Shown: one piece after another, positions 16,598-25,467 of the stretch
Numbering within the stretch: position 1 is the stretch's first letter
Layout: each line of letters begins with the position of its first letter
Source of the DNA: Planctomycetaceae bacterium
GTDB lineage: Bacteria; Planctomycetota; Planctomycetia; Planctomycetales; Planctomycetaceae
Length of the DNA stretch: 42,516 nucleotides
Reading direction: 5' to 3'
Assembly: GCA_020426505.1 (NCBI GenBank)
Contig: JAGQPX010000201.1
Span: 1 to 42,516, forward strand
The notes under the pieces: model-generated
What the model was told of the DNA's origin: nothing
Database searches by the model: none
Seen by the model: only the letters and a program-made list of their open reading frames with translations
Position numbers and translations under genes: made by a program

Positions 16598-19500
16598 TTG
16601 TGTCTCCAGTTTTCGTGGCAATCGCTGCTGCGGATGTGAATCCGGCGCCAAATGCAGTCAGCCCGAAGGGTTGGTTCTGGGGGAGCTCGTTCCAGTGCAC
16701 GTCGAGAGCCAGTGGAATCGAACTGCTTGATGTGTTCCCAGTCTCTGAGAGGGTTGTCAGCACTTTGTCTGGGGACATCTCTAAGGCTTCGGCGACATTC
16801 TTGAGGATTCTTCCACTCCCCGGGTGCGGCACTAACGCGCTGAGAGTTTCTACTGAAAGGCTCGCTTCGCTGGCTGCGCGATGAACGGCGTGGGCCATGG
16901 CTTTGTACGCTGCGCGTGCTACGGCGATCCCATCCATCCTGAGACAATCTCCGCTCCCCACGCACGGGAGATGAATCGCAATGTCTGGATCAGGCGTGGA
17001 AAAACAGGTGGGAGCTTCAAACTGCAATGGGAATCCGGGTGACGGAGCGGACGTGATGAGTGTGGCCGTTGCTGCATCTCCAAAGAGAAATGCAGTCACT
17101 GGATCAGCACGATCAAGCGCTGGAGAAGCCACTTCGGAGGTCAGCAACAGGACGCTCACGTCTCTGTTGCCACGAAGGAAGTCCCTGGCGAGTCTGAGTC
17201 CGTACAAATATCCGGAGCAGGCGGCGTTGAAGTCGAAGGCAAAGTGATCCGGCAGGAGATGCGGACTTTCATGGAGTTGGGTCGCGACCTGGCAGGAGAT
17301 CGACGGCGAGGCTTCCTGGGGACCGGTCACGCTGCACAGGATGGCCCCGATGGAAGGAGTGTCTTTGGACAGAGTGGAGAGCAGCTGTTCGGCGGCTGCG
17401 ATCGCCATGGAGACGGGCGTCTGGTCAGCGGTGACCCAATTGCGAGTCGCAACACCGGTCCGTTTCACTACCATGTCGCCGGTCCAGTCGGGAATCTGCG
17501 CAGCCAGACTCTCGGACGTGACGACTTTGCCCCCGGTCACAGAACATGGCCGCGATCCGTAGATGGTCAGTTTCTCATTCACGCCGTGCTCCACTTCTGA
17601 TGGTGAGGTCAAATGATGAATTGGATGGGTGCTTCGTCTGCGAGTCAGCTGCGGGGTGTCCGGGTTCTCTTTGGTGAGAGGTTGCAACCATGCTCGTTCG
17701 GACCCATCAATCTCAATCCGCAGCAACGGTGCTCCCACTTCCCGTTGGTCTCCCTCGACGGCGAGAACTTCCGTCACCGTGCCTGAGACCGTGGCTGTGA
17801 TCTCAACGATGGACTTGGTGGCCTCGATCTCAGCAACCGTCTGGCCCGGTTCGACCCGGTCCCCGACAGCGACCAGAATTGCGACGACGTCGACAATCTC
17901 GTCAGACGGACCGGAGCCCAGCGTCCGGATGATGTTTTGTCCCGGCGGGTCAGCCTCGGGAGTCGTCCAGCTGAGATCGCAATCGAGGAGCTCTGCACAT
18001 GTCTGGAGGATGCGCTGGAACGACGGAAGAACCTCCAGCTGGTTTCCATAGTGGAACGGCACAAACGTATCTGGCCGGGTGACTCTGCGGCTCCGAACTT
18101 TGCCGTTAGTCTCCTCGGCGACCGTCGCCACCACCTCGGCACCGAAGCCGCCGCTGTGGTTATCCTCGTGAACCACGACCAGACGGCCCGTGCGAGTCGC
18201 GGATGCGATCACCGACTCTTGATCCCACGGCGAGAGTGTCCGCAGGTCGATCAGGTCAATCGTGAAACCGGATTCCTCCAGCACATCGCCGGCTGCCTCA
18301 CATTGCCGGACGGGGTTTCCCCAAGTCACGAGCGTCAGGTCGCTCCCCGTGCGAAGCCGCCGGGCACGTCCGGGAAGGACATATTGGGATTCCACATCCT
18401 CGGAGGTGGTGCGGTCCTCCAGGTTCAGGCAACTCTTCGGGTAGAGGAAGATCGTTGGTCGCGGTGACTGAAATGCGGCATTCAGCAGACCGGCGGCGTC
18501 GCCGGCTGACGATGGCATGAAGACATCCACACCGGGAATGTGTGCTGCAAAGCCATCCATCGTCTGAGAATGGAATGGACCAAGACCGGGGCGATATCCG
18601 CCGCAGGTGACCATCAGGATGACGGGACAACTCCAGTCGCCGTTGGTTCGCCAGTGCATGCTCGCCATTTCGCTGACGATCTGATTGAAGGCGAGCGGCA
18701 GGAAGTCAGCAAACTGGATGAATCCCACCGGCCGCTGTCCGGATAATGCTCGCCCAATCGCGGTCCCGACGATCGTTGACTCAGACAGCGGAGCATTCAC
18801 CACCCGGCCCGGGAAAGCCGAACTCAGACCTCTCGTCACCCCGAAGACGTCTCCCTTCGGGTCTTCAATGTCCTGCCCATAGAGAGAGACGCGAGGGTCG
18901 TTTTCCAAATGGTGACGGAGGACGTCGCAGATCGCCTCACGCATTGTGAGCTGTCGTTTGCCGTCGTTGCCCCGATGCTCAACCCGATCGAGCATCTCCC
19001 TCGTGTAGGGAGCAAAGGCTGTCGATGTTGCGGCAGGTTCGTCCTCAGCGAAGGCATCCTCGACTGCGCTTTGGACTTCCAAGTGGATCTCTCGTTCCAG
19101 ATCCTGAAGTTGCGACTCCGAAAATCCCGAGTCAATGAGATCGCGGCGAAGCTCACAGACAGGGTCTCCGTGCTGTCTTATGTTTTCGATTTCAGTGGAG
19201 GAGCGATAGCGTGACTGATCATCGGCGTTCGTATGATTGTCCAGTCGGTCCACATACAGAATCAGAATGCCGGGTCTCTGTTCATCTCGAACGTGATTGA
19301 CGACTTGCCGCACCAGAGGTTCTGCTGTGATGACATCTCGCCCGTCGACACGGGTGATGGGCACTCCCAGGAAATGCTCGGCAGCCCCCGTGGGAAGATC
19401 ATAGAATGTCTTCTTGTCCGTCGGCGTTGAGATTGAGTAACCGTTATCTGCAATGACGAACAGCACGGGCAGTTGACAGCGAACGGCTTCCGCCACCGCT

Positions 19501-19997
19501 TCCAGGAACTCGCCTTCCTGTGTAGTGCCGTCTCCAACAGAACAAACCGCAATGCCCGCGATTTTGGATTCTTTTATGGTTGCTGCGACCCCACAACTTT
19601 GCAGCGAACTGCATCCAACAGGGCCCGCAAATCCGATGATCTTTGAATGGCGGCAGGAAAGGAGAGAGCTGATCTGACGTCCACAAGAATTTGATGTGTT
19701 TCTACAAATGAGACCACGGAAGAACTCACTGATGGTCACACCGCGAGCGAGCATCAGGGCCTTGTCCCGGTAGTGCAGGTGCAACCAGTCATCGCAGGAC
19801 AGGCAGGGAGCGAGCAATGCGGTTGATTCGTGCCCCGCTCCCGAGACGTGAAAGAACGCATGCCCGGAACTGACCAAACGCTGCTCGACGATGTCAATCT
19901 CGCGAGCCGTGCGCATCAACCGATACAGCATCAACCAATCGATATCGTTGGTGATATCGTGATGAGCGATCGTCGAATTACTTTGTGGGCCCGACAT
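16584..19997 (-). CDS. Four-part fusion: 2-oxoacid dehydrogenase E1 alpha, E1 beta, lipoyl domain, 3-oxoacyl-ACP synthase III
   Basis: A 1137-residue protein. Residues about 20-340 are E1 alpha: the thiamine diphosphate motif starts GDG at 155-157 and ends in ADNGYSIST, and the DNHTNADDQSRYR loop matches E1 alpha. Residues about 350-690 are E1 beta, with NAPLSESTIVGTAIG, QFADFLPLAFNQIVSE and the GPFHSQ loop. Residues about 695-770 are a lipoyl-type domain with the acceptor Lys728 in EATKSIVEI. From about residue 815 follows KAS III with Cys927, His1058 and Asn1088; the intervals of 131 and 30 residues nearly equal those of E. coli FabH (132 and 30). All catalytic residues appear present. No E2 acyltransferase or E3 domain is in the protein or next to it. 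Known chemistry would be 2-oxoacid decarboxylation, acyl transfer to lipoamide and Claisen condensation with malonyl-ACP; direct hand-over from lipoyl to KAS III is inference. The start lacks a clear ribosome site. Confidence 0.9.
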   Translation of the reverse strand: MSGPQSNSTIAHHDITNDIDWLMLYRLMRTAREIDIVEQRLVSSGHAFFHVSGAGHESTALLAPCLSCDDWLHLHYRDKALMLARGVTISEFFRGLICRNTSNSCGRQISSLLSCRHSKIIGFAGPVGCSSLQSCGVAATIKESKIAGIAVCSVGDGTTQEGEFLEAVAEAVRCQLPVLFVIADNGYSISTPTDKKTFYDLPTGAAEHFLGVPITRVDGRDVITAEPLVRQVVNHVRDEQRPGILILYVDRLDNHTNADDQSRYRSSTEIENIRQHGDPVCELRRDLIDSGFSESQLQDLEREIHLEVQSAVEDAFAEDEPAATSTAFAPYTREMLDRVEHRGNDGKRQLTMREAICDVLRHHLENDPRVSLYGQDIEDPKGDVFGVTRGLSSAFPGRVVNAPLSESTIVGTAIGRALSGQRPVGFIQFADFLPLAFNQIVSEMASMHWRTNGDWSCPVILMVTCGGYRPGLGPFHSQTMDGFAAHIPGVDVFMPSSAGDAAGLLNAAFQSPRPTIFLYPKSCLNLEDRTTSEDVESQYVLPGRARRLRTGSDLTLVTWGNPVRQCEAAGDVLEESGFTIDLIDLRTLSPWDQESVIASATRTGRLVVVHEDNHSGGFGAEVVATVAEETNGKVRSRRVTRPDTFVPFHYGNQLEVLPSFQRILQTCAELLDCDLSWTTPEADPPGQNIIRTLGSGPSDEIVDVVAILVAVGDRVEPGQTVAEIEATKSIVEITATVSGTVTEVLAVEGDQREVGAPLLRIEIDGSERAWLQPLTKENPDTPQLTRRRSTHPIHHLTSPSEVEHGVNEKLTIYGSRPCSVTGGKVVTSESLAAQIPDWTGDMVVKRTGVATRNWVTADQTPVSMAIAAAEQLLSTLSKDTPSIGAILCSVTGPQEASPSISCQVATQLHESPHLLPDHFAFDFNAACSGYLYGLRLARDFLRGNRDVSVLLLTSEVASPALDRADPVTAFLFGDAATATLITSAPSPGFPLQFEAPTCFSTPDPDIAIHLPCVGSGDCLRMDGIAVARAAYKAMAHAVHRAASEASLSVETLSALVPHPGSGRILKNVAEALEMSPDKVLTTLSETGNTSSSSIPLALDVHWNELPQNQPFGLTAFGAGFTSAAAIATKTGDTNDRP

Positions 19998-20088
19998 GGT
20001 CGGAAGTGAGGGTTACTAAAAGGATTTGATGGGAAGGAAGAATCGTCGGAAAGGTCTGATTCGTTTTGGGGGCATTTGTGGAATTACC

Positions 20089-23000
20089 TCACTCCAATTC
20101 GGGGACGAAGACGTCAGGTTGAACTCGCGAGGAGGGTCGTGAAACGACGAATACGACGCCCTTCGGAGCTTTTGGATCATCCGGGCCGGATGGGTTCAGT
20201 CCAACGACTAAGGTTGAGTCATCCGGTGAGAAAGCGAGGTAAGCGTTGTGGTAACTGGCCGGAAGACCGGTCAGGTCGGGGATGCTTCTCGTCAGCAGTC
20301 GGATTCCGGTCTTTGTCTCCCAGAGGACGAGAGAACCCCGACTATCAACCGTTGCCATCGTGCGACCGTCGTGAGTTAGGGCGATGGCCATGATCGACAA
20401 GGCGTGTTCACGCCCGAGTCTGAGAACCTCGACCTCTGCGGATTCTTGAAAACTCGTGATGTCAAGAATTCCGGGACGCCAGGAGTGAAGCAGTCCGACT
20501 CCCGCTTTTGTCCCATCACTTGAGACGCTCACGCCGCTCGGGCGCTCATCGATGCCATTGACCTGTTGAACTCTGCCGTCTGCACTTCGATAAGAAACGG
20601 TGTGGTTCGCAAGCAGCAAGGCGTCATCAAAGCAGAAGGCGAGGTGATCGACGTCCTGAATGTCGATCGTGTCGATTTGTTGCCAGTCTTCCGTGGTCCA
20701 GACAAGCACCTTTGTCCCGTCCGACGCAGCGAATTTGCGGCCATCGATGGAGAAGGCGAAATCCCGAATCTGTGTTTGGAAGTCTGACAGCGATTGCAGG
20801 ATCGTGTGTGACTTGGCGTCCCAAACAATGACTTCACTGTCGAATCCGGCAGTCGCCAGTAAGGTTCCATCCGGGGAGTATTTCGCTTGGGGCACGTCGG
20901 CATGCGTGTGCTGACGGGATGATTCGTTTCCTTTCACCAAATCGAACCAGCAGAGTGTGCTGTCACGATGCCCCACGAGAACGCTCTGGCCATCCGGAGA
21001 GATGGTCAGGCAGTCGATCGGCTTTTCGATTTGGACCAGCAGCCGATGGAGTGGTTGGTGATCAGTCTTGATGAGAATCACGTCGTGATCCGCGGCGGCT
21101 GCGATCAAACGACCATCAGGGGAATACGTGGCGTGAAAGCTTCCTCCTGCATCACCCAGTGGGTAGTCGGCGGTCCGCAGATGCGTTTCCGGGTCCCACA
21201 TCAGGAGTGGTCCGTAGTGCCCCGTGGATGTGGCCAGGGTGCTTCCGTCTGGAGAAAAGGTGAAACCAAGCAGGAACTGTTCTGTGTTGAACTCATCATC
21301 GAGTTGACCGGTCTCGGTATTCCATGCCCGAATCTTTCCACTGCGAGATAAGGAAAACAGCCGGTCTGTTCCAGGCTGATAGGCGACGGACTGTACGTGT
21401 AACTGATCCTTCGAGGAGGCAAACTCAAACAGATTTTCGAGCGTGCTCAGACTCCAGACTCTGACGAATTCATCCTTCCCACATGTGGCAATCTGCGTTC
21501 CTTCTGAGTTCACACACACGGAGTTAATTCGTCCCGGATGGGCGGAAATGCTGTTGAGCACTTCGCCCGTCGATGCGTCCCAGGTTTTCAAGACCCCATC
21601 CGCATCTCCAGTGGCCAGGATGGTTCCATCCGGCGAGTACGCCAAACCGGTCACCATGTCGCGATGGCCTCGAAGGGTCGCCGCACGCTCGCCCGAATCG
21701 GGATTCCACAGACCGATCGTGTGGTCATCACTGATCGTCGCCAGAACATCACCATCTGGTGAGAATGCAACACCGTTCACATCGCTTGAGTGGCCGGTCA
21801 GGACACGCAGCAGTTCTCCTGTGTCCGTGTCCCAGAGTCTCACCGTGTAATCACCGCTGGCTGAAGCCAATATCCGGCCATCAGGCGAAAAACTCACAGA
21901 GAAGACGGTCGCCGAATGACCGCGCAGTCGTTGGCCACTCGGTTGCAGGTGATTCTTCAGATACTGCCACTCAAAGGTATGATGGCCGTTTGCACTGGTC
22001 TCTGAATCAAAGATGCTCAAGTAGGCTTCGGCTTCTGCAATTACTCGTTCTCCAATCAACCGATCGACTGTCACCATCGTGTGCGGGTAGAGGCGCTGAT
22101 TCAGATTCGAGACTTCGTCCAGGGCAGCCGTCTTCTGCTCCAAGAGGTCCTGCTTTTCGATGACTGCTTGTTGAAAGTCAGCCAGAGATCGATTGGCTTG
22201 TTCTCGGGCACTGGTTGCCTGGATCGCCATCCACAGGCTGACTGCGCTGCCGATCAACAAAGCGATTGCGACCAGCGAAGCCGTCGTCAATGCGACCTTG
22301 TGACGACGGACCTGCTTCTTCAATTGGTAAGCCAGAGAAGGAGGACAGGCCGTCACCGGTTCATCATTCAGGTAGCGTTCGATATCGGCTGCCATCTCAC
22401 TGGCAGACTCGTAGCGGCGGGTCCTGTCCTTTTCCAGCGCCTTCATGACGATCCAGTCCAACTCCCCTCTCAGGGATTGGCTCATCTGCCGTCGATCGAT
22501 CCCTCGTTGCAGTGCGGAGGTGGATTGGTTAGCAGCGTCCAACGTGCTGACGCGGGCACTGGGACGCACGGGGTCCTGTTCTCTGAGCTGTCGCCTGAAT
22601 TCGTCAAAGCCCTGCTCGATAAGTGTCTGCTTGTCGAAAGGAGTTGTCCCAGTCAGCAATTCGTACAGCAGGACACCCAGTGAATAGACGTCGGTCCTGA
22701 TATCGATGTCCAAGCCGGACAACTCGGCCTGCTCGGGACTCATGTACAATGGGGGCCCGATCAATTGTTGGTATTGGGTATAGACGGTCTGATCTGTCAA
22801 CCGCTGACTGAGAGCCTTGGCCACGCCAAAGTCGATGACCTTGGGCACCGGTATTCCGTCGTGCAGTGTGACCATCACATTGGACGGCTTGAGATCCCGA
22901 TGAATGATCCCCTTCAGGTGTGCGTGCTGGACCGCCTGGCAGACTGAGAATAACAATCGCAGACGTTCACGCGTCGTCAGCTTTGCCTGCTCGCAATAGT

Positions 23001-23508
23001 CCGTAATGGGAATGCCGCGAACCAACTCCATCACAAAGTAGGGCCGGCCCGATTCGGTCGCACCTGCATCGAAAACCTTGGCGATGTGCGGGTGATCCAT
23101 CAAGGCCAGCGCCTGCCGCTCCGCCTCAAAGCGGGCAATGACATCCCTGGTATCCAACCCCGGCTTGCAGACCTTGAGGGCCACCTGCCGACGGACCGGA
23201 TTGCTCTGCTCGGCCACGAAGACCAGCCCCATGCCCCCCTCGCCAATCTGTTCACGAAGCTTGTAGGGACCGATCAGGTCACCGACGTGTTCAGTACAGG
23301 GATGAGGGATCGTGGGAGTTGTCACCTCATTTCCCGGGTCGAGAAATCGCCCCAATCGTCGCTGATGACTGAGCAAGTCCTGAACTTCGCGGAGGAGCAT
23401 TGGATCCGAACCGCACTCGGCGCGCACATACGTCTCACGCTCGCTGTCTGCCTCAATCTCCAAAGCATTCAGGAACACACTCTGTGCACGATCTTCGAGT
23501 TCGGTCAT
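20089..23508 (-). CDS. Membrane Ser/Thr protein kinase with WD40 propeller domain
   Basis: A 1139-residue protein. After an N-terminal helical region of about 70 residues comes a kinase domain (about 81-345) with glycine loop GEGGMGLVF, Lys112 in VALKV, catalytic Asp205 in HRDLKPSN, Asp226 of DFG, and SPEQ in the activation segment. All expected catalytic residues are present. A membrane segment at about 403-427 (LVAIALLIGSAVSLWMAI) is followed by a coiled coil and then about 13 WD40 repeats to the C-terminus, probably outside the inner membrane. Repeats show FSPDGRILASASGD and VRLWD patterns. The kinase would be cytoplasmic and the propeller a sensor or scaffold. It starts 78 nt after the ECF sigma gene and ends 91 nt before the fusion gene, all on one strand. 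Confidence 0.93.
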   Translation of the reverse strand: MTELEDRAQSVFLNALEIEADSERETYVRAECGSDPMLLREVQDLLSHQRRLGRFLDPGNEVTTPTIPHPCTEHVGDLIGPYKLREQIGEGGMGLVFVAEQSNPVRRQVALKVCKPGLDTRDVIARFEAERQALALMDHPHIAKVFDAGATESGRPYFVMELVRGIPITDYCEQAKLTTRERLRLLFSVCQAVQHAHLKGIIHRDLKPSNVMVTLHDGIPVPKVIDFGVAKALSQRLTDQTVYTQYQQLIGPPLYMSPEQAELSGLDIDIRTDVYSLGVLLYELLTGTTPFDKQTLIEQGFDEFRRQLREQDPVRPSARVSTLDAANQSTSALQRGIDRRQMSQSLRGELDWIVMKALEKDRTRRYESASEMAADIERYLNDEPVTACPPSLAYQLKKQVRRHKVALTTASLVAIALLIGSAVSLWMAIQATSAREQANRSLADFQQAVIEKQDLLEQKTAALDEVSNLNQRLYPHTMVTVDRLIGERVIAEAEAYLSIFDSETSANGHHTFEWQYLKNHLQPSGQRLRGHSATVFSVSFSPDGRILASASGDYTVRLWDTDTGELLRVLTGHSSDVNGVAFSPDGDVLATISDDHTIGLWNPDSGERAATLRGHRDMVTGLAYSPDGTILATGDADGVLKTWDASTGEVLNSISAHPGRINSVCVNSEGTQIATCGKDEFVRVWSLSTLENLFEFASSKDQLHVQSVAYQPGTDRLFSLSRSGKIRAWNTETGQLDDEFNTEQFLLGFTFSPDGSTLATSTGHYGPLLMWDPETHLRTADYPLGDAGGSFHATYSPDGRLIAAAADHDVILIKTDHQPLHRLLVQIEKPIDCLTISPDGQSVLVGHRDSTLCWFDLVKGNESSRQHTHADVPQAKYSPDGTLLATAGFDSEVIVWDAKSHTILQSLSDFQTQIRDFAFSIDGRKFAASDGTKVLVWTTEDWQQIDTIDIQDVDHLAFCFDDALLLANHTVSYRSADGRVQQVNGIDERPSGVSVSSDGTKAGVGLLHSWRPGILDITSFQESAEVEVLRLGREHALSIMAIALTHDGRTMATVDSRGSLVLWETKTGIRLLTRSIPDLTGLPASYHNAYLAFSPDDSTLVVGLNPSGPDDPKAPKGVVFVVSRPSSRVQPDVFVPELE

Positions 23509-23586
23509 CAGACCATTGCTCCGATTGAGTCCGTCTAAGGACCAATGCGACGCGAGACTCGGAAAATCCGCCAGAAAAATCCTGGA

Positions 23587-24171
23587 TTATTCGAATTGAG
23601 TCACTTTTTCCTCAGCGGCGCATCGTTCCAGTTCCCGATGAAGCCATGTTCGAGCATAAGTCCATTTCCGTTCAGCAGTTCGGATAGGGACGTTCAAGGC
23701 TTCCGCAGCTTGCGCCATTGTCAATCCCGCGTAGAATCGCAGTTTGACGAGGGAGGCGATGGCTTGATCACGTGCTTCCAGCATCTCCAGGCGTTCATCC
23801 AGTTGCAGCAACAACTCGCTAGGGAATGATGTCGCGCACGACAGATCGTCCAGGCTCACCCGCTGACCCTGAATGCCTTCTCGCCGATCATGTTTGCGGG
23901 CCTGCTCGATCAGAATCCGTCGCATGGATTCGGCAGCCGCCGAAAAGAAGTGACTGCGTGAATCCCATTGACTGGATTTGGCATTGTGGACGAGACGCAC
24001 ATATGCCTCATGGACCAATGCCGTCGCCTGAAGAGTATGATCGGGCCGCTCACTCGCCATCTTGGCAGCAGCAAGTTTGCGCAATTCATCATAAACCAGC
24101 GGCAAGAGTCGCTCGGACGCTGATGGATCACCAGTTTCAATTTGCTGCAGAATCTGGGTAACGTCGGTCAT
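23587..24171 (-). CDS. ECF-type RNA polymerase sigma factor
   Basis: 194 residues beginning MTDVTQILQQIETGDP. Region 2 is LLPLVYDELRKLAAAKM through ATALVHEAYVRLV and SHFFSAAAESMRRILIEQAR. Region 4 is the C-terminal helix-turn-helix LTMAQAAEALNVPIRTAERKW. The pattern is that of the ECF group common in Planctomycetes and Acidobacteria that lies beside Ser/Thr kinases. I use the ATG at 24171, which gives the family's usual start; a TTG three codons upstream (24180) is an alternative. GGGGAG sits almost directly against the ATG, an awkward spacing. No anti-sigma gene is adjacent; the neighbouring kinase may supply the control. It probably transcribes its own operon or other targets. Confidence 0.92.
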   Translation of the reverse strand: MTDVTQILQQIETGDPSASERLLPLVYDELRKLAAAKMASERPDHTLQATALVHEAYVRLVHNAKSSQWDSRSHFFSAAAESMRRILIEQARKHDRREGIQGQRVSLDDLSCATSFPSELLLQLDERLEMLEARDQAIASLVKLRFYAGLTMAQAAEALNVPIRTAERKWTYARTWLHRELERCAAEEKVTQFE

Positions 24172-24335
24172 GCTCCCCAAAATACCAACAGAATGGAGGG
24201 GATTCCATCATTTCGAGGATTGGCAACTTGGGGCAGATTTACGATGCAAACAAGGCCAACCTTGGCATCCTAACTTTGTTGCTGTTGTTTACTCAGATTG
24301 AATCATCCGTGGGCAGCTGTGATCTCCGCTTGGAC

Positions 24336-24354
24336 GCACAGGACATTTCGTCCT
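24336..24354. repeat. 19-nt dispersed repeat with internal hairpin, copy 1
   Basis: GCACAGGACATTTCGTCCT, identical to 35453-35471. AGGAC and GTCCT form a short hairpin around ATTTC. Both copies lie between genes. Confidence 0.7.
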
Positions 24355-24384
24355 CGGTCAATTTCGGCCTTTCGTGAAGCCGGA

Positions 24385-24401
24385 CAGGTGTACTCGTCAT
24401 G
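24385..24401. repeat. 17-nt sequence shared with 13359-13375
   Basis: CAGGTGTACTCGTCATG here against CAGGTGTGCTCGTCATG at 13359, one mismatch. The following bases here continue into a TCGTCA...TGACGA hairpin that the other copy lacks. Confidence 0.45.
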
Positions 24402-24582
24402 TGTGACGACAGTTCTTTGCGAAAACACAAAAATCAGCGTCAATTGACCTTGTTCGTTGCATTCAGAACAGCTGAATTGGGGCGATTTTTCGCTCCGGTT
24501 TTGAGGCACAGCGCAAACTGAGAAACGATCCACCGTCGTTTGTGGGTTGCAACGTAATTGCTGGCACTGTCATCCTTGTCGC

Positions 24583-25164
24583 TCATAGCCGTTCAGCGAG
24601 GTCATTCCGCACCCCTTCGAGAACTCGTCGCACGGTCCGTTCGGAGCGTCCTGTCTGCTCGGCGATCTCGGAGGTGTCATGCCCGGTGAGTCTGAGTTCG
24701 AGCATCTGTCGGTGAATCGGCTGCAAGCAATCGATCACGCGGCTCAACTCTTCGGTCACTGCGATGACTTCGGAGCCTGACGGCTCGCGCGCAATCGCTT
24801 CTGGCGTTAATCCAATCGAGTTGAGGTTGGCTGTCATGCTTGCCTCTGCATCGATGGTCCTTTTTTGAGCTTGATGAAATTCAACTTTGCCGAGCACCTT
24901 TTTGATTGTGATGGCCGCCAGAAGTCGCCAGAGGTCGCCGCTTTCTTCCAACTCGAATCGACCGTCGCGCACACGATTGAAGAAGCTGTTCATGACCGAT
25001 TGCACCACATCATCGGGAGCGACACGTCGTTGCAGTTTCTTGTTCATTCGACTGCCGGCCAAGGCAATGAGACGATCGACATAGCGGTCGAAAATCACCT
25101 CGGCGGCCGCCTCGTCGCCGTGCTTCCACTTGGCGAGGAGTTCCATCGATCGATCGCTGTTCAT
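24583..25164 (-). CDS. ECF-type RNA polymerase sigma factor
   Basis: 193 residues. Region 2 covers AAAEVIFDRYVDRLIALAG and VAPDDVVQSVMNSFFNRV; region 4 is LQPIHRQMLELRLTGHDTSEIAEQTGRSERTVRRVLEG with a clear helix-turn-helix. It belongs to a different ECF subgroup from the sigma factor just downstream. It is divergent from the kinase at 25468, with 303 bp between the two starts, the usual planctomycete arrangement of an ECF sigma factor beside a kinase of this type. GAGAGG lies about 11 nt before the ATG at 25164; a second ATG (MELLAK) is six codons in. No anti-sigma factor is adjacent. Confidence 0.92.
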   Translation of the reverse strand: MNSDRSMELLAKWKHGDEAAAEVIFDRYVDRLIALAGSRMNKKLQRRVAPDDVVQSVMNSFFNRVRDGRFELEESGDLWRLLAAITIKKVLGKVEFHQAQKRTIDAEASMTANLNSIGLTPEAIAREPSGSEVIAVTEELSRVIDCLQPIHRQMLELRLTGHDTSEIAEQTGRSERTVRRVLEGVRNDLAERL

Positions 25165-25467
25165 CGTGGCCAGCCTCTCATCAAGATCCCCGTTGACTCA
25201 TCATCACATCGATCGACTTCCGACTGAGTGCGGTCGAAACCATGTTATCCAATAGTGTGTCACAGAGAAGTGAGCTGTCATTTCGCAGATGCAATCACGG
25301 CATTCGGACGGTCCTTCGAGGATCCATCCAACCCGTCGGACGTTGATGACTCGGTGGATTGCAGGCATGGATCGGTCTTGGTGTAATCGAGTTGGCGGTT
25401 GCATGCGGCTGTCCGCCGGATTCTCTTCCTTTGGGCATTGTCCTAACTTGCAGGCAATAGGGGATCA
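25165..25467. other. Divergent promoter region between ECF sigma and kinase
   Basis: 303 bp separate the two divergent starts, so both promoters should be here. I found no strong sigma70 pair by eye. AGGGG precedes the kinase start at 25468. No gene is seen. Confidence 0.45.

Larger units (their letters stand above)
24172..24582. other. Intergenic region between two ECF sigma genes, carrying dispersed short repeats
   Basis: No credible gene is seen; a 76-codon frame at 24303-24533 on the minus strand has no ribosome site or family pattern. The stretch holds a 19-nt sequence repeated exactly at 35453 and a 17-nt sequence repeated with one mismatch at 13359. It must also hold the promoter of the downstream sigma gene unless that is read from the upstream one. 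Confidence 0.5.

Noticed and set aside
16358..16651. Longer ACP start at 16651
   Set aside because: The extra 18 codons overlap the fusion gene in another frame, are not ACP-like, and the inner ATG at 16597 has a GGAGA site.
24303..24533. Minus-strand frame of 76 codons between the sigma genes
   Set aside because: No ribosome site or recognisable product, and it runs through dispersed repeats.
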